Shown: positions 20,192 through 28,374, numbered from the stretch's first letter. The stretch is 64,000 bases of DNA from Pseudomonas putida (GCF_001976065.1 NZ_MNAH01000008.1:153563-217562), one strand, 5' to 3'. Notes: generated by a model not told the origin, from the letters alone. Translations and numbers: made by a program.

Positions 20192-20236
20192 AGTCTCTCG
20201 TTGATCAGAACAATCACAATCAAAAGGAGCCCGACA

Positions 20237-21031
20237 GTGATCGAGACATTCAACCGCACCGGACCACTCATGGAAGCTGCAAGTTATCCCGCCTGGGCCC
20301 AGCGCCTGATTCAGGATTGCAGCGCGAGTAAGCGCCGGGTTGTCGAACACGAACTGTACCAGCGCATGCGAGATAACAAACTCAGCGCACGGACCATGCG
20401 CCAGTACCTGATCGGTGGCTGGCCAGTGGTCGAGCAGTTCGCGTTATACATGGCACAGAACCTGACCAAGACCCGTTTTGCTCGCCACCCCGGCGAAGAC
20501 ATGGCGCGTCGCTGGTTGATGCGCAACATTCGTGTCGAATTGAACCATGCCGACTACTGGGTGAACTGGAGCCGTGCCCACGGCGTCAGCCTGGAGGATC
20601 TGCAGGCGCAGCAGGTGGCCCCTGAGCTTCACGCCTTGAGCCATTGGTGCTGGCACACGAGTTCTTCCGATTCGCTGATCGTAGCCATTGCCGCCACCAA
20701 CTACGCCATTGAAGGTGCAACCGGTGAGTGGTCGGCGGTAGTCTGCTCCAATGGACTCTACGCGGCGGCGTTCCCCGAGGAGGATCGCAAGCGGGCCATG
20801 AAGTGGCTGAAGATGCATGCCCAGTATGACGATGCCCATCCGTGGGAAGCGCTGGAAATCATCTGCACCCTGGCCGGCACGAACCCGAGCAAGGCCTTGC
20901 AGGTGGAGCTGCGCCAGGCCGTGTGCAAGAGCTACGACTACATGTTCCTGTTCCTGGAGCGTTGCATGCAGCTGGAGCATTCGGAAAGGGCCCCGGTGGC
21001 GCGTGAGCGCCTGGCACTGGCCGAAACCTGA
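20237..21031 (+). CDS. TenA/PqqC-like (haem-oxygenase fold) protein
   Basis: The 264-aa product is an all-helical protein of the TenA/PqqC-like superfamily, with conserved stretches such as NHADYWVNW, NYAIEGATGEWS and YDDAHPWEALE. Family members include thiaminases, PQQ synthase and di-iron oxidases. The acidic and His residues here (NHADYW, EGATGEW, DDAHPWE) would fit a metal or cofactor site, but no function is established. The start is the GTG at 20237, seven bases after a perfect AAGGAG; an internal ATG at 20270 has no such site. It lies 45 bases after the c-di-GMP gene and ends at a strong bidirectional terminator. Confidence 0.75.
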   Translation: MIETFNRTGPLMEAASYPAWAQRLIQDCSASKRRVVEHELYQRMRDNKLSARTMRQYLIGGWPVVEQFALYMAQNLTKTRFARHPGEDMARRWLMRNIRVELNHADYWVNWSRAHGVSLEDLQAQQVAPELHALSHWCWHTSSSDSLIVAIAATNYAIEGATGEWSAVVCSNGLYAAAFPEEDRKRAMKWLKMHAQYDDAHPWEALEIICTLAGTNPSKALQVELRQAVCKSYDYMFLFLERCMQLEHSERAPVARERLALAET

Positions 21032-21048
21032 TCGGTAGAGGCCCCATG

Positions 21049-21087
21049 AAAAAGCCCGCCCCCTGACGTCAGGGGGCGGGCTTTTTT
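21049..21087. terminator. bidirectional rho-independent terminator
   Basis: A long perfect stem (AAAAAGCCCGCCCCCTGAC paired with its complement around GT) has T runs on both strands. It separates the convergent TenA-like and guanidinium exporter genes. Confidence 0.92.
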
Positions 21088-21104
21088 GTGATGACCGCAA
21101 GGCG

Positions 21105-21419
21105 TCAGGCGCTGACTTTCAGCCCCACCAGCCCGGCAATGATCATTGCCACGCTGGCCAGCCGGATCAACGCCATGGATTCACCAAACAGGATGATCCC
21201 GGCGATCACCGTGCCGACGGCGCCGACGCCCGTCCAGATCGCATAGGCAGTGCCCAGCGGCAATTCCTTCATCGCAAGGCCAAGCAAGCCGAGGCTGACG
21301 GCCATGGCGGCAACGGTCAATGCAGTGGGGAGAGGGCGGCTGAAACCGTCGGTGTATTTCAGGCCGACGGCCCAGCCCACTTCGAACAGGCCGGCGAAAA
21401 ACAGAATGATCCAGGACAA
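21105..21419 (-). CDS. sugE: SMR-family guanidinium exporter (SugE/Gdx)
   Basis: This four-helix, 104-aa small multidrug resistance protein acts as an antiparallel dimer in the inner membrane. The Gdx subtype exchanges guanidinium ion for protons. The essential Glu13 and Trp16 are present in GLFEVGW, and LKYTDGFSRP and GTAYAIWTGVGAVGT match the SugE/Gdx group. The start codon is TTG at 21419, six bases after a GGAGG ribosome binding site at 21426-21430. The two ACGA-loop hairpins of a guanidine-II riboswitch lie immediately upstream, which independently supports guanidinium as the substrate. Confidence 0.93.
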   Translation of the reverse strand: MSWIILFFAGLFEVGWAVGLKYTDGFSRPLPTALTVAAMAVSLGLLGLAMKELPLGTAYAIWTGVGAVGTVIAGIILFGESMALIRLASVAMIIAGLVGLKVSA

Positions 21420-21440
21420 GGAAGACCTCCATCGATTGAC

Positions 21441-21490
21441 GGGGTCGTCCCCAGGTTAATGACTCGATCGAGCCGCGAGGTCGTCCTCGC
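21441..21490 (-). promoter_or_regulatory. guanidine-II (mini-ykkC) riboswitch
   Basis: Read on the minus strand there are two perfect hairpins. GCGAGG-ACGA-CCTCGC occupies 21490-21475 and GGGG-ACGA-CCCC occupies 21452-21441, separated by 22 bases. Two GC-rich hairpins with ACGR tetraloops closed by G-C pairs are the defining structure of the mini-ykkC/guanidine-II riboswitch, whose loops kiss around two guanidinium ions. The second hairpin ends ten bases before the GGAGG of sugE, so translational control by exposing the ribosome binding site is expected. Confidence 0.9.
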
Positions 21491-21498
21491 GTTTGCGC

Positions 21499-21504
21499 AA
21501 TATA
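21499..21504 (-). promoter_or_regulatory. probable -10 element of the sugE promoter
   Basis: On the minus strand TATATT ends eight bases before the first riboswitch hairpin, so transcription would start almost exactly at the hairpin. A -35 is less clear: TTGATC lies 20 bases upstream, longer than usual. Confidence 0.5.
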
Positions 21505-21541
21505 GTGCCCAGCATTAACCCGGGGATCAAGTTTTCACGTA

Positions 21542-22507
21542 TCAGTCAGTCGCTTGCCGAGCCGCGGTGCGCCCATCTTCTTTCTCGCTCATGCGGCGGA
21601 AATAGGTCGAGAGTAGCGCCCCGGAAATGTTGTGCCAGACACTGAACAGTGCGCTCGGCACCGCCGCCAGCGGCGAGAAGTGCGCACTGGCCAGGGCTGC
21701 ACCCAGCCCGGAGTTCTGCATGCCGACTTCCAGCGCCAGGGATTTGCGCTGGGCCAATGGCAACTTGAACAGGCGCCCGGTGAAGTAGCCCAGCAGGTAG
21801 CCGAAGCTGTTGTGCAGCATGACCACGGCCATGATCAACAGGCCCGACTCGGCAATTTTCGCCTGGCTGGCGGCCACCACCGCCGTGACGATGATCACGA
21901 TGCTTACCACCGAAACAAGGGGCAATACATCCACCGCGTGGCGAACCTTGTCGCCGAGCAGACGCTGGGCAACCACACCCAGCACGATCGGCAGCAGCAC
22001 CACCTGGAGGATCGACCAGAACAGCTCCATGAACGACACCGGCAGCCAGGCCGAAGCCAGCAGCCAGATCAAGGCCGGCGTCAGCAGCGGAGCGAGGAGG
22101 GTGGTCACGGCGGCGATAGCCACCGACAACGCCAAGTCCCCGCGAGCCAGCCAGGTCATCACGTTCGACGAGGTGCCGCTTGGGCAGCAGCCGACCAGGA
22201 TCACCCCGACGGCAATTTCCGGCGGCAAATGAAACGCCTGGCAGAGCAACCACGCCACGCCGGGCATGATCACGAAATGCGCCACCACGCCCAAGGCCAC
22301 GCGCCACGGGTGGCGGGCGACTTCGGCGAAGTCCTCGAGCTTGAGGGTCAGGCCCATGCCGAACATCACCAGCCCCAGCAGCGGCACGATGGCGCCCTTG
22401 AGGCCGATGAACCAAGCCGGTTGCAGGAACGCCACGACGGCGAAAATCAGTACCCAGTAGGCGAAGGTGTTACCGACAAAACGACTTAATGCAGCCAGTG
22501 CGCGCAT
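21542..22507 (-). CDS. bile acid:sodium symporter (BASS) family transporter
   Basis: The 321-aa product is an inner-membrane protein with about ten helices. It has the BASS-family motifs VGCCPSGTSSNVMTWLARGD and LEVGMQNSGLGAALA, the two crossover regions that bind sodium and substrate. Bacterial members carry pantoate, keto acids, bile acids or other organic anions; the substrate here is unknown. I chose the ATG at 22507 (MRALAALSR), preceded by AAGGA, over an upstream in-frame start. It has its own REPIN upstream and is transcribed towards sugE. Confidence 0.87.
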   Translation of the reverse strand: MRALAALSRFVGNTFAYWVLIFAVVAFLQPAWFIGLKGAIVPLLGLVMFGMGLTLKLEDFAEVARHPWRVALGVVAHFVIMPGVAWLLCQAFHLPPEIAVGVILVGCCPSGTSSNVMTWLARGDLALSVAIAAVTTLLAPLLTPALIWLLASAWLPVSFMELFWSILQVVLLPIVLGVVAQRLLGDKVRHAVDVLPLVSVVSIVIIVTAVVAASQAKIAESGLLIMAVVMLHNSFGYLLGYFTGRLFKLPLAQRKSLALEVGMQNSGLGAALASAHFSPLAAVPSALFSVWHNISGALLSTYFRRMSEKEDGRTAARQATD

Positions 22508-22545
22508 GGCCTGATCCTTATTAATAAGCAACGCCACAAAACCAA

Positions 22546-22632
22546 TGTGGGAGCGGGCTTGCTCGCGAAGACGGAGTGTCAGGCAATACTATCGACTGAC
22601 ACTCCGCCTTCGCGAGCAAGCCCGCTCCCACA
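22546..22632. repeat. REPIN (GTGGGAGCGGGCTTGCTCGCGAAG type)
   Basis: Two perfect inverted copies of the REP GTGGGAGCGGGCTTGCTCGC are separated by a palindromic spacer. They lie between rdgC and the transporter gene on the minus strand. Confidence 0.9.
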
Positions 22633-22648
22633 GTAAGATCAAAAGCTT

Positions 22649-23569
22649 TTAGATCCCCTGCGGCGTCTCTTCCCCGCCCAGTGCCTCAACCAGCGCCGGC
22701 AGGAAGTCACCGAAGGTCAGCATCATCAGGGTGAAGCTGGCATCCAGTTGGCCGAGGGCTTCGTCGCCGCCGTCCTGTTCCGCCTGGTCTTGCAGCAGGT
22801 CTTCGAACTTCAGGCGCTTGACCACCATTTTGTCGTCGAGCACGAACGACAGTTTGTCCTGCCAGGCCAGCGATAGCTGGGTGACCACTTTGCCGGTGCT
22901 CAGGTGCAGCTGGATTTCTTCGCTGGTCAAGTCCTGGCGCTTGCAACGCACGATGCCGCCGTCTTCGTGGGTGTCGCGCAGTTCGCACTCGTCCAGCACA
23001 AAGAAATCGTCCGCGGCTTTCTGGGTGGTGACCCACTCGGTCATGGTCGCGGTCGGGGACATCTTCACGGTCAGCGGACGCACCGGCAGGGTGCCGATCA
23101 CTTCGCGCAGGGTGGACAGCAAGTCCTCGGCACGTTTCGGGCTGGCCGAGTTGACCAGGATCAGGCCCTGTTTCGGCGCGATGGCGGCGAAGGTCGACGA
23201 GCGGCGGATGAAGGCGCGCGGCAGGAAGGCCTGGATGATTTCATCCTTGATCTGGTCGCGTTCCTTCTTATAGACCTTGCGCATTTGCTCGGCTTCGATC
23301 TCTTCGACTTTCTCCTTCACGGCGTCGCGCACGACGCTGCCCGGCAGGATGCGTTCTTCCTTGCGCGCGCTGATCAGCAGGAAATCACCGCTGACGTGCA
23401 CCAGTGGGGCATCTTCGCCTTTGCCAAACGGCGCGACGAAACCGTAGGTGGTCAACTCCTGGCTTGCACATGGACGCGCCAGCTTGGTGGCCAGTGCAGT
23501 CTCCAACGCCTCGGCATCAACAGGCAGATCTTGGGTCAGGCGATAGATAAGCAGGTTTTTGAACCACAT
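22649..23569 (-). CDS. rdgC: recombination-associated protein RdgC
   Basis: RdgC is a ring-shaped dimer that binds double-stranded DNA without sequence specificity and restrains RecA. It is associated with the nucleoid and replication restart. The 306-aa product begins MWFKNLLIYRLTQDLPV and contains VLDECELRDTHEDGG and LVNSASPKRAEDLL, matching the family along its length. The ATG at 23569 is preceded by AAAGGAG; an upstream in-frame ATG is less likely. It is a single gene next to the tRNA block. Confidence 0.95.
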   Translation of the reverse strand: MWFKNLLIYRLTQDLPVDAEALETALATKLARPCASQELTTYGFVAPFGKGEDAPLVHVSGDFLLISARKEERILPGSVVRDAVKEKVEEIEAEQMRKVYKKERDQIKDEIIQAFLPRAFIRRSSTFAAIAPKQGLILVNSASPKRAEDLLSTLREVIGTLPVRPLTVKMSPTATMTEWVTTQKAADDFFVLDECELRDTHEDGGIVRCKRQDLTSEEIQLHLSTGKVVTQLSLAWQDKLSFVLDDKMVVKRLKFEDLLQDQAEQDGGDEALGQLDASFTLMMLTFGDFLPALVEALGGEETPQGI

Positions 23570-23679
23570 GGGGTGAGTCTCTCCTTTATACAAAGGGGGG
23601 CATTATTGTCTTCGCCGGGTCATAGGCCAACCCTTCTCTAAGCCTTTGGAAGGCATCAGAAAATTAATTAAAAAAGTGC

Positions 23680-23708
23680 TTGCCAGAGGTAGGGCTGCTC
23701 CGTAGAAT
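23680..23708 (+). promoter_or_regulatory. sigma-70 promoter of the first tRNA-Val/tRNA-Asp unit
   Basis: TTGCCA at 23680 and TAGAAT at 23703 are separated by 17 bases. The tRNA begins about 20 bases downstream of the -10 element. Confidence 0.8.
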
Positions 23709-23728
23709 GCGCGCCACACCGAAGCGAA

Positions 23729-23804
23729 GGGTGATTAGCTCAGCTGGGAGAGCGTCTGCCTTACAAGCAGAATGTCGGCGGTTCGATCCCGTCATCACCC
23801 ACCA
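23729..23804 (+). tRNA. tRNA-Val (anticodon TAC)
   Basis: The 76-base cloverleaf starts GGGTGATTAGCTCAGC and ends with encoded CCA. The anticodon stem CTGC/GCAG closes the loop CTTACAA, giving anticodon TAC, which reads valine GUA codons and others. The T arm GGTTCGATCCC is standard. Confidence 0.97.
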
Positions 23805-23823
23805 TTCGTTTCAAGTGTTTAGC

Positions 23824-23900
23824 GCAGCGGTAGTTCAGTCGGTTAGAATACCGGCCTGTCACGCCGGGGGTCGCGGGTTCGAGTCCCGTCCGCTGCGCCA
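23824..23900 (+). tRNA. tRNA-Asp (anticodon GTC)
   Basis: The 77-base cloverleaf starts GCAGCGGTAGTTCAG with acceptor partner CCGCTGC, and CCA is encoded. The anticodon loop is CTGTCAC, giving GTC. It lies 19 bases after tRNA-Val in the same transcript. Confidence 0.97.
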
Positions 23901-23940
23901 TATTCGGTAACCTGGAACACTGAACGCCAGGTCACCACGG

Positions 23941-23967
23941 AAAAGCCCGCTCAAGCGGGCTTTTTTC
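23941..23967 (+). terminator. rho-independent terminator of the first tRNA unit
   Basis: The stem AAAAGCCCGC / GCGGGCTTTT around TCAA is followed by a T run. Confidence 0.9.
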
Positions 23968-24098
23968 TGCCTCAAGTTTGTACCTTGTTCCATCGGGTTG
24001 TATCGTTTCACCGGTTTTCGGATTTATTTGAAAAAAACTTCAATTAAATCAACACATTACGAAAATCTGTGGCATAATGCGTCCCGTAACGAAGCGAA

Positions 24099-24174
24099 GG
24101 GTGATTAGCTCAGCTGGGAGAGCGTCTGCCTTACAAGCAGAATGTCGGCGGTTCGATCCCGTCATCACCCACCA
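24099..24174 (+). tRNA. tRNA-Val (anticodon TAC), second copy
   Basis: The sequence is the same as the tRNA-Val at 23729, with anticodon TAC and encoded CCA. Confidence 0.97.
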
Positions 24175-24193
24175 TTCGTTTCAAGCGTTTCGC

Positions 24194-24270
24194 GCAGCGG
24201 TAGTTCAGTCGGTTAGAATACCGGCCTGTCACGCCGGGGGTCGCGGGTTCGAGTCCCGTCCGCTGCGCCA
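24194..24270 (+). tRNA. tRNA-Asp (anticodon GTC), second copy
   Basis: The sequence is the same as the tRNA-Asp at 23824, with anticodon GTC and encoded CCA. Confidence 0.97.
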
Positions 24271-24310
24271 TATTCGGTAACCTGGAACACTGAACGCCAG
24301 GTCACCACGG

Positions 24311-24335
24311 AAAGCCCGCTTAGTGCGGGCTTTTT
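24311..24335 (+). terminator. rho-independent terminator of the second tRNA unit
   Basis: The stem AAAGCCCGC / GCGGGCTTT around TTAGT is followed by T5. Its loop differs from the terminator of the first unit. Confidence 0.88.
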
Positions 24336-24356
24336 GCTGTCTGGCGTTTGGCTTTT

Positions 24357-24474
24357 CCTGTGGAAGCGAGCCTGCTCGCGAAAGAGGTCAACGATAACGC
24401 GCGATACCTGACGCCGCGTGGCGCCCTGCAGTTTTTCGCGAGCATTCGAGCGTCGACCGGCTGCTCCTACAGAG
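24357..24474. repeat. degenerate REPIN
   Basis: A REP-like half, GTGGAAGCGAGCCTGCTCGC, is followed by a more diverged inverted half (TTTCGCGAGCATTCGAGCG and GGCTGCTCCTACAG). The arms no longer match fully, as in a decayed REPIN. It sits at the 3' end of the catalase-like gene. Confidence 0.5.
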
Positions 24475-25600
24475 CGGCATTACGGGCGTGACGGTAGTCG
24501 CTGACAGCTTCGTATACGGCCTTGCGCAAACGGTTGATGCCGCCGATGGGGCGATGGGCCTCCAGTCCGAACCATGGGTTGAAAGACAGGTTGTCGCATT
24601 GCAGGTTCTGCGCGGGCGTATCGAAGTCCTGGGCCGGTACCTTGACCCGCGCCACCGTCTGGAATGGCGCATCGCTTTCTTGCCACTCAATGCTCGTGTC
24701 TTCGATCGGCATGTACTTGCTCGCGTCCTGGCGCTGGATCTGCAGGACGAAGCAGGCGGGCATCCGATCGGTCGATAGCTGCTGGTACAGCGCGCTACGC
24801 AGGAAATTCGGCAACTTCTGATTCTGCGCGGGCAGGGCGTAGGCCGGGCAGCTGTCAGGGTCGGGTATCACGCGGAACTTGGCATTGACCTCGCCGAACT
24901 TGTAGGGCGAAACCGAAAAGTAGGTGCTGCGCGTCGGGCTATCCGGGGCAGGGGAGAGTGTCGCCAGGGCGATAAACAGATGGCGCATCTGCCAGCTGCG
25001 CGGGTCCAGGCTCGGGAAAAACGCCATGGCCTTTTTGCCGTCCGCCTGGGCGGCCACATTCTGACGGTACTCGGCGACATCGCTGACAAAGAAGTTCGGG
25101 TGACTGAACATCACGAAGTCCTGTTCGCCTCGATCCGCTTGATCGCTCAGAAGTTGCTTGCCCGGCACGTCGTGTAGCTTGATCGCCATGCCCCGCGCAT
25201 CACGGATGCTGTCGAATTGCGGGTAAGCGTTGCCATTGGACAGGCGCATCGTCGCTTGCCAGGTCTTGCCGGGTTCGCTGAACACCCCCTGACGCAGTTC
25301 GCCCGCCAGTTCCGGCAGCACCTGCAATTGAGCCTGCACGCAGCCGTGTGCCTTGGCGTGGGCGTCACGCAGGTATCGGGTGCTTTCGCGGTGCTGATCA
25401 ACGATGCGCACCGCGGTCTGGATGATGTCCTGGGTCATCGCAGCTTCGCCGGCGGGAATCAGTTCCTGCGTTGATACCGGGCCACGCTGTTGCCAGGCGA
25501 ACCACGCCGTCGCCGATAGCCAGCCGAGCACACCAAGGCCCAGCATCCAGAACAGGGTTTTGCCGAGAAAAGCGCCCAGGCGCATCCACAGATATTTCAT
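24467..25600 (-). CDS. catalase family protein, membrane-anchored
   Basis: The 377-aa product has an N-terminal hydrophobic anchor (FLGKTLFWMLGLGVLGWLSA), then a catalase-like haem domain with VFSEPGKTWQATMRLSNG, ARGMAIKLHDVPGK and FVMFSHPNFFVSD. It is shorter than true catalases and matches the catalase-like proteins often found beside di-haem cytochromes. It is probably periplasmic and membrane-tethered; peroxidase or lipid-peroxide activity is possible but unproven. The ATG overlaps the stop of the upstream cytochrome gene (ATGA), so the two are translationally coupled. Confidence 0.82.
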   Translation of the reverse strand: MKYLWMRLGAFLGKTLFWMLGLGVLGWLSATAWFAWQQRGPVSTQELIPAGEAAMTQDIIQTAVRIVDQHRESTRYLRDAHAKAHGCVQAQLQVLPELAGELRQGVFSEPGKTWQATMRLSNGNAYPQFDSIRDARGMAIKLHDVPGKQLLSDQADRGEQDFVMFSHPNFFVSDVAEYRQNVAAQADGKKAMAFFPSLDPRSWQMRHLFIALATLSPAPDSPTRSTYFSVSPYKFGEVNAKFRVIPDPDSCPAYALPAQNQKLPNFLRSALYQQLSTDRMPACFVLQIQRQDASKYMPIEDTSIEWQESDAPFQTVARVKVPAQDFDTPAQNLQCDNLSFNPWFGLEAHRPIGGINRLRKAVYEAVSDYRHARNAAL

Positions 25601-27414
25601 GGCAGTTGCGCCTCCAGGGGGCCGCCCAGCACTTTCAGATATTCCAGCAAGGCCCAACGTTCTTCGGGTTGCAGCAAGCGACCGATCACGCCGTTGCCAC
25701 GTTTACCGGCGCGGAACTCATGGCCGCTGTTGTGATTGCCGGTGATGCGGGTGTCGAACACAAACCCATTGTCGAAGGCTTCGGTGCGGTAGCCCAGGTG
25801 CCTCGGGTCGTACTCAAAGGTGCCTTTGTAAAAGGTGGTGGCGCGTTCGTCCTGGGGCGAAAGCAATTGGTAAAGGCTCGGCACCGAACCGTTGTGCAGG
25901 AACGGCGGCGTCGCCCATACGCCCGCCAGTGGTCGAGCTTTGTAGGCGCGCAATTCCTGGACGCCTATCGGCAGGCCGAAACCATCCATGTCCGCGCGTT
26001 CGGCGGGCGTGATGGCGGCCTCACGATAGGCGCGATTGCCGACGAATGCGGTGACGTAGGCCAGCCCCTTGGCGACCGACAGCTGGCTCAGGTCGAGGGG
26101 TTCGCTGGGGGTTGGATGCAGTTGTACGTCCAGCCGCGCCAGCTCGGCCGGGTCCCACTGCAAGGCCGTCAGGTCGAAGCGATGATCGGCGATATTGTTG
26201 GCTGCGCCAGGGTCGGTGCCGATCACTGCCACTGGCAGCATTTTCAGCTGTTGCACCGGGCGCCCTGCGCTGGGGCTGACCTGCGGTATGTGGCAACCGG
26301 CGCAGTTCTGCGTGAACAACGCGCGACCTTTTGCAGCCAGCGGTTTGTCGACCACTCCCAGCAGGTCTTCCGGCCATGCTGGCGGCTTGAGTCGTTGCAG
26401 AGTCTCTTCGATCAGGTGCAAGTCACGCACCCGCACGCTGGACGGATATCGATCGTCGCCCTTGAGTGGCTGGCCATTGCCATCGAAAAAGCTCAGCGTC
26501 GCGCCCACGCCCAGGGCTTCACCGATATTGCGCGCCATGGGCTGCTGCGCCGAGCCATTCCACTGCACCCAGTCGAAAGTCCACATGTCCCATAACTGTG
26601 GGTAGTCGACGGGGGCGTTGGCCACGCGGTAGTTGGCGGGGGAAATCGTGTCGCCGAAACTGGCGTTGGCAATGCGCCCGAACGCATCGGTGCGCCCGGG
26701 ACCCTCTTCGGTCGGGTACAGCCCGCGATGGGTGTCGTTCCAGGCCACCTTGAGGAAAGTATCGAGGGACCCCTTGAAGGCTTCGCGCAGAGGTTGTTTG
26801 CCGGCCTCGTAGTCAGGGCCCAAGACCTTGCGGGCGAAACGTTCGAACTTCCATGGGTTGTAATAGGTGGATACCAGGCTCGCCACCAGGGCCTGCCCAA
26901 AACTGCCGCCCTGCAGGGTCGGCACGCTGGAGGGAAGCACATGCTGGGCAGCACCGCCGTCGATGCGCACGGCTTGACCGTTCAGGCGTAGCTCACCGGT
27001 GTGGCAGGCGGCGCAGGTAATATCCAGAAATGCATCCGCACTGCCCGGATTCTGATGCCGGGCAAACCCCAGCGGCAGGTTGCCGGGGTTGTCAGGCGTG
27101 GGTTTCTGCCCGGGGTCGATCAGGAAACCGAAGCGTGCAAGGTAGTCGGGAGCGGCGAATCGTTGCTGCGAAAAGGGCAGTTCCAGGGCGGTGAACCAGT
27201 CGTAGCGCAAGCCCTTGACCTGGGTGCCCTGGGGCGTGAAATAGTAACGCTGGCGCTCTTCGGCGCTCCATTGCTCCAGGTAGTGCACTTGTTGCGCGGC
27301 CGCGTGGCGCGGCAGTTTCGGGTTGGCGACGTAGTACAGGACCACGGCCAGGGCGAGGGCCACCAGGGCCACAATCAAAGCCAGTAAACGGAGGAAGAGG
27401 CGCACGTAGACCAT
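25597..27414 (-). CDS. di-haem cytochrome c peroxidase-like protein
   Basis: The 605-aa product has an N-terminal membrane anchor or uncleaved signal (about residues 5-30). It has two covalent haem-c motifs, Cys134-Ala-Ala-Cys-His138 and Cys371-Ala-Gly-Cys-His375. The spacing and length fit the family annotated as di-haem cytochrome C peroxidase, which also includes the RoxA-type oxygenases; I cannot distinguish these. The protein would face the periplasm and pass electrons to or from peroxides or another oxidant. It forms a coupled two-gene unit with the catalase-like gene downstream and is divergent from the FKBP gene. Confidence 0.83.
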   Translation of the reverse strand: MVYVRLFLRLLALIVALVALALAVVLYYVANPKLPRHAAAQQVHYLEQWSAEERQRYYFTPQGTQVKGLRYDWFTALELPFSQQRFAAPDYLARFGFLIDPGQKPTPDNPGNLPLGFARHQNPGSADAFLDITCAACHTGELRLNGQAVRIDGGAAQHVLPSSVPTLQGGSFGQALVASLVSTYYNPWKFERFARKVLGPDYEAGKQPLREAFKGSLDTFLKVAWNDTHRGLYPTEEGPGRTDAFGRIANASFGDTISPANYRVANAPVDYPQLWDMWTFDWVQWNGSAQQPMARNIGEALGVGATLSFFDGNGQPLKGDDRYPSSVRVRDLHLIEETLQRLKPPAWPEDLLGVVDKPLAAKGRALFTQNCAGCHIPQVSPSAGRPVQQLKMLPVAVIGTDPGAANNIADHRFDLTALQWDPAELARLDVQLHPTPSEPLDLSQLSVAKGLAYVTAFVGNRAYREAAITPAERADMDGFGLPIGVQELRAYKARPLAGVWATPPFLHNGSVPSLYQLLSPQDERATTFYKGTFEYDPRHLGYRTEAFDNGFVFDTRITGNHNSGHEFRAGKRGNGVIGRLLQPEERWALLEYLKVLGGPLEAQLP

Positions 27415-27660
27415 CCTTGTCGATCTTTCCTGCCGTTATGCACCAGCTCCAGGTAAGCGGCAAGAGGCCATTACGCCAGATGTTCGGCCTCACTGAGGGC
27501 CAGATAACAGAAGTTTCATCGTCTACAGGCCGAAATGCGTTTAAACACCTGAACTTATCGCCAGTTTACGGCTCTCATGCCGGTAGCCATTGGTCGTGGC
27601 CGCCTGATAAGCTCGCGACTTTACTCGATTGCCCTTTAGGCGCATGAACAAGGAAATAGC

Positions 27661-28374
27661 ATGAAACAGCATCGGTTGGCGGCGGCGGTGGCCCTGGTTA
27701 GCCTGGTACTTGCGGGTTGCGACTCGCAAACCAGCGTAGAGCTGAAAACCCCGGCGCAAAAAGCTTCCTACGGAATTGGCCTGAACATGGGCAAGAGCCT
27801 GGCTCAGGAAGGCATGGACGATCTGGACTCCAAAGCCGTTGCCCAGGGCATCGAAGATGCGGTTGGCAAGAAAGAGCAGAAGCTGAAGGATGAAGAATTG
27901 GTCGAAGCCTTCGCCGCGCTGCAAAAGCGTGCCGAAGAGCGCATGGCCAAGATGAGCGAAGAGTCGGCAGCGGCCGGCAAGAAATTCCTCGAAGAGAACG
28001 GCAAGAAAGCGGGTGTCGTGACCACCGCTTCCGGCCTGCAATACGAAGTGGAAAAGAAAGCCGAAGGTCCACAGCCTAAGCCGACTGACGTAGTGACCGT
28101 TCACTACACCGGCAAGCTCACCAACGGCACCGTGTTCGACAGTTCCGTCGAGCGCGGCAGCCCGATTGATCTGCCGGTCAGCGGCGTGATCCCGGGTTGG
28201 GTCGAAGGCCTGCAACTGATGCACGTCGGCGAGAAGTACAAGCTGTACATTCCTAGCGAACTGGCTTACGGCGCGCAAAGCCCAAGCCCGGCGATCCCGG
28301 CCAACTCGGTGCTGGTATTCGACCTGGAACTGCTGGCCATTAAAGACCCAGCCAAAGAAGACGCCGCCAAGTAA
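27661..28374 (+). CDS. FKBP-type peptidyl-prolyl cis-trans isomerase lipoprotein
   Basis: The 237-aa product has a lipoprotein signal with lipobox LAGC at residues 17-20. An FkpA/Mip-type helical dimerisation domain follows (SYGIGLNMGKSLAQEG, then a charged helix). The C-terminal FKBP domain has the family core VTVHYTGKLTNGTVFDSS, GVIPGWVEGLQLM and IPSELAYG. It catalyses proline isomerisation and acts as a folding chaperone in the periplasm. Mip-type proteins matter for envelope stress and virulence. AAGGAA precedes the ATG. A hairpin (AACAACGCC / GGCGTTGTT) follows the stop at about 28392-28422. Confidence 0.93.
   Translation: MKQHRLAAAVALVSLVLAGCDSQTSVELKTPAQKASYGIGLNMGKSLAQEGMDDLDSKAVAQGIEDAVGKKEQKLKDEELVEAFAALQKRAEERMAKMSEESAAAGKKFLEENGKKAGVVTTASGLQYEVEKKAEGPQPKPTDVVTVHYTGKLTNGTVFDSSVERGSPIDLPVSGVIPGWVEGLQLMHVGEKYKLYIPSELAYGAQSPSPAIPANSVLVFDLELLAIKDPAKEDAAK

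Larger units (their letters stand above)
23721..23967 (+). repeat. first copy of duplicated tRNA-Val/tRNA-Asp block
   Basis: The block from GAAGCGAAGG through the tRNA pair to the terminator is repeated 370 bases downstream at 24091. The two tRNAs and the 3' sequence are the same; only a few bases of the inter-tRNA spacer and the terminator stem differ. Confidence 0.85.
24091..24335 (+). repeat. second copy of duplicated tRNA-Val/tRNA-Asp block
   Basis: This duplicates the unit at 23721. It has its own upstream region, including a CATAAT at 24073 as a probable -10 with a weak TCAACA 18 bases before it. It is therefore likely transcribed independently as well as by readthrough. Confidence 0.85.

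Noticed and set aside
23680..24280. Short open frames across the tRNA genes
   Set aside because: They translate the tRNA sequences themselves; the same peptide appears in both copies only because the tRNA block is duplicated.
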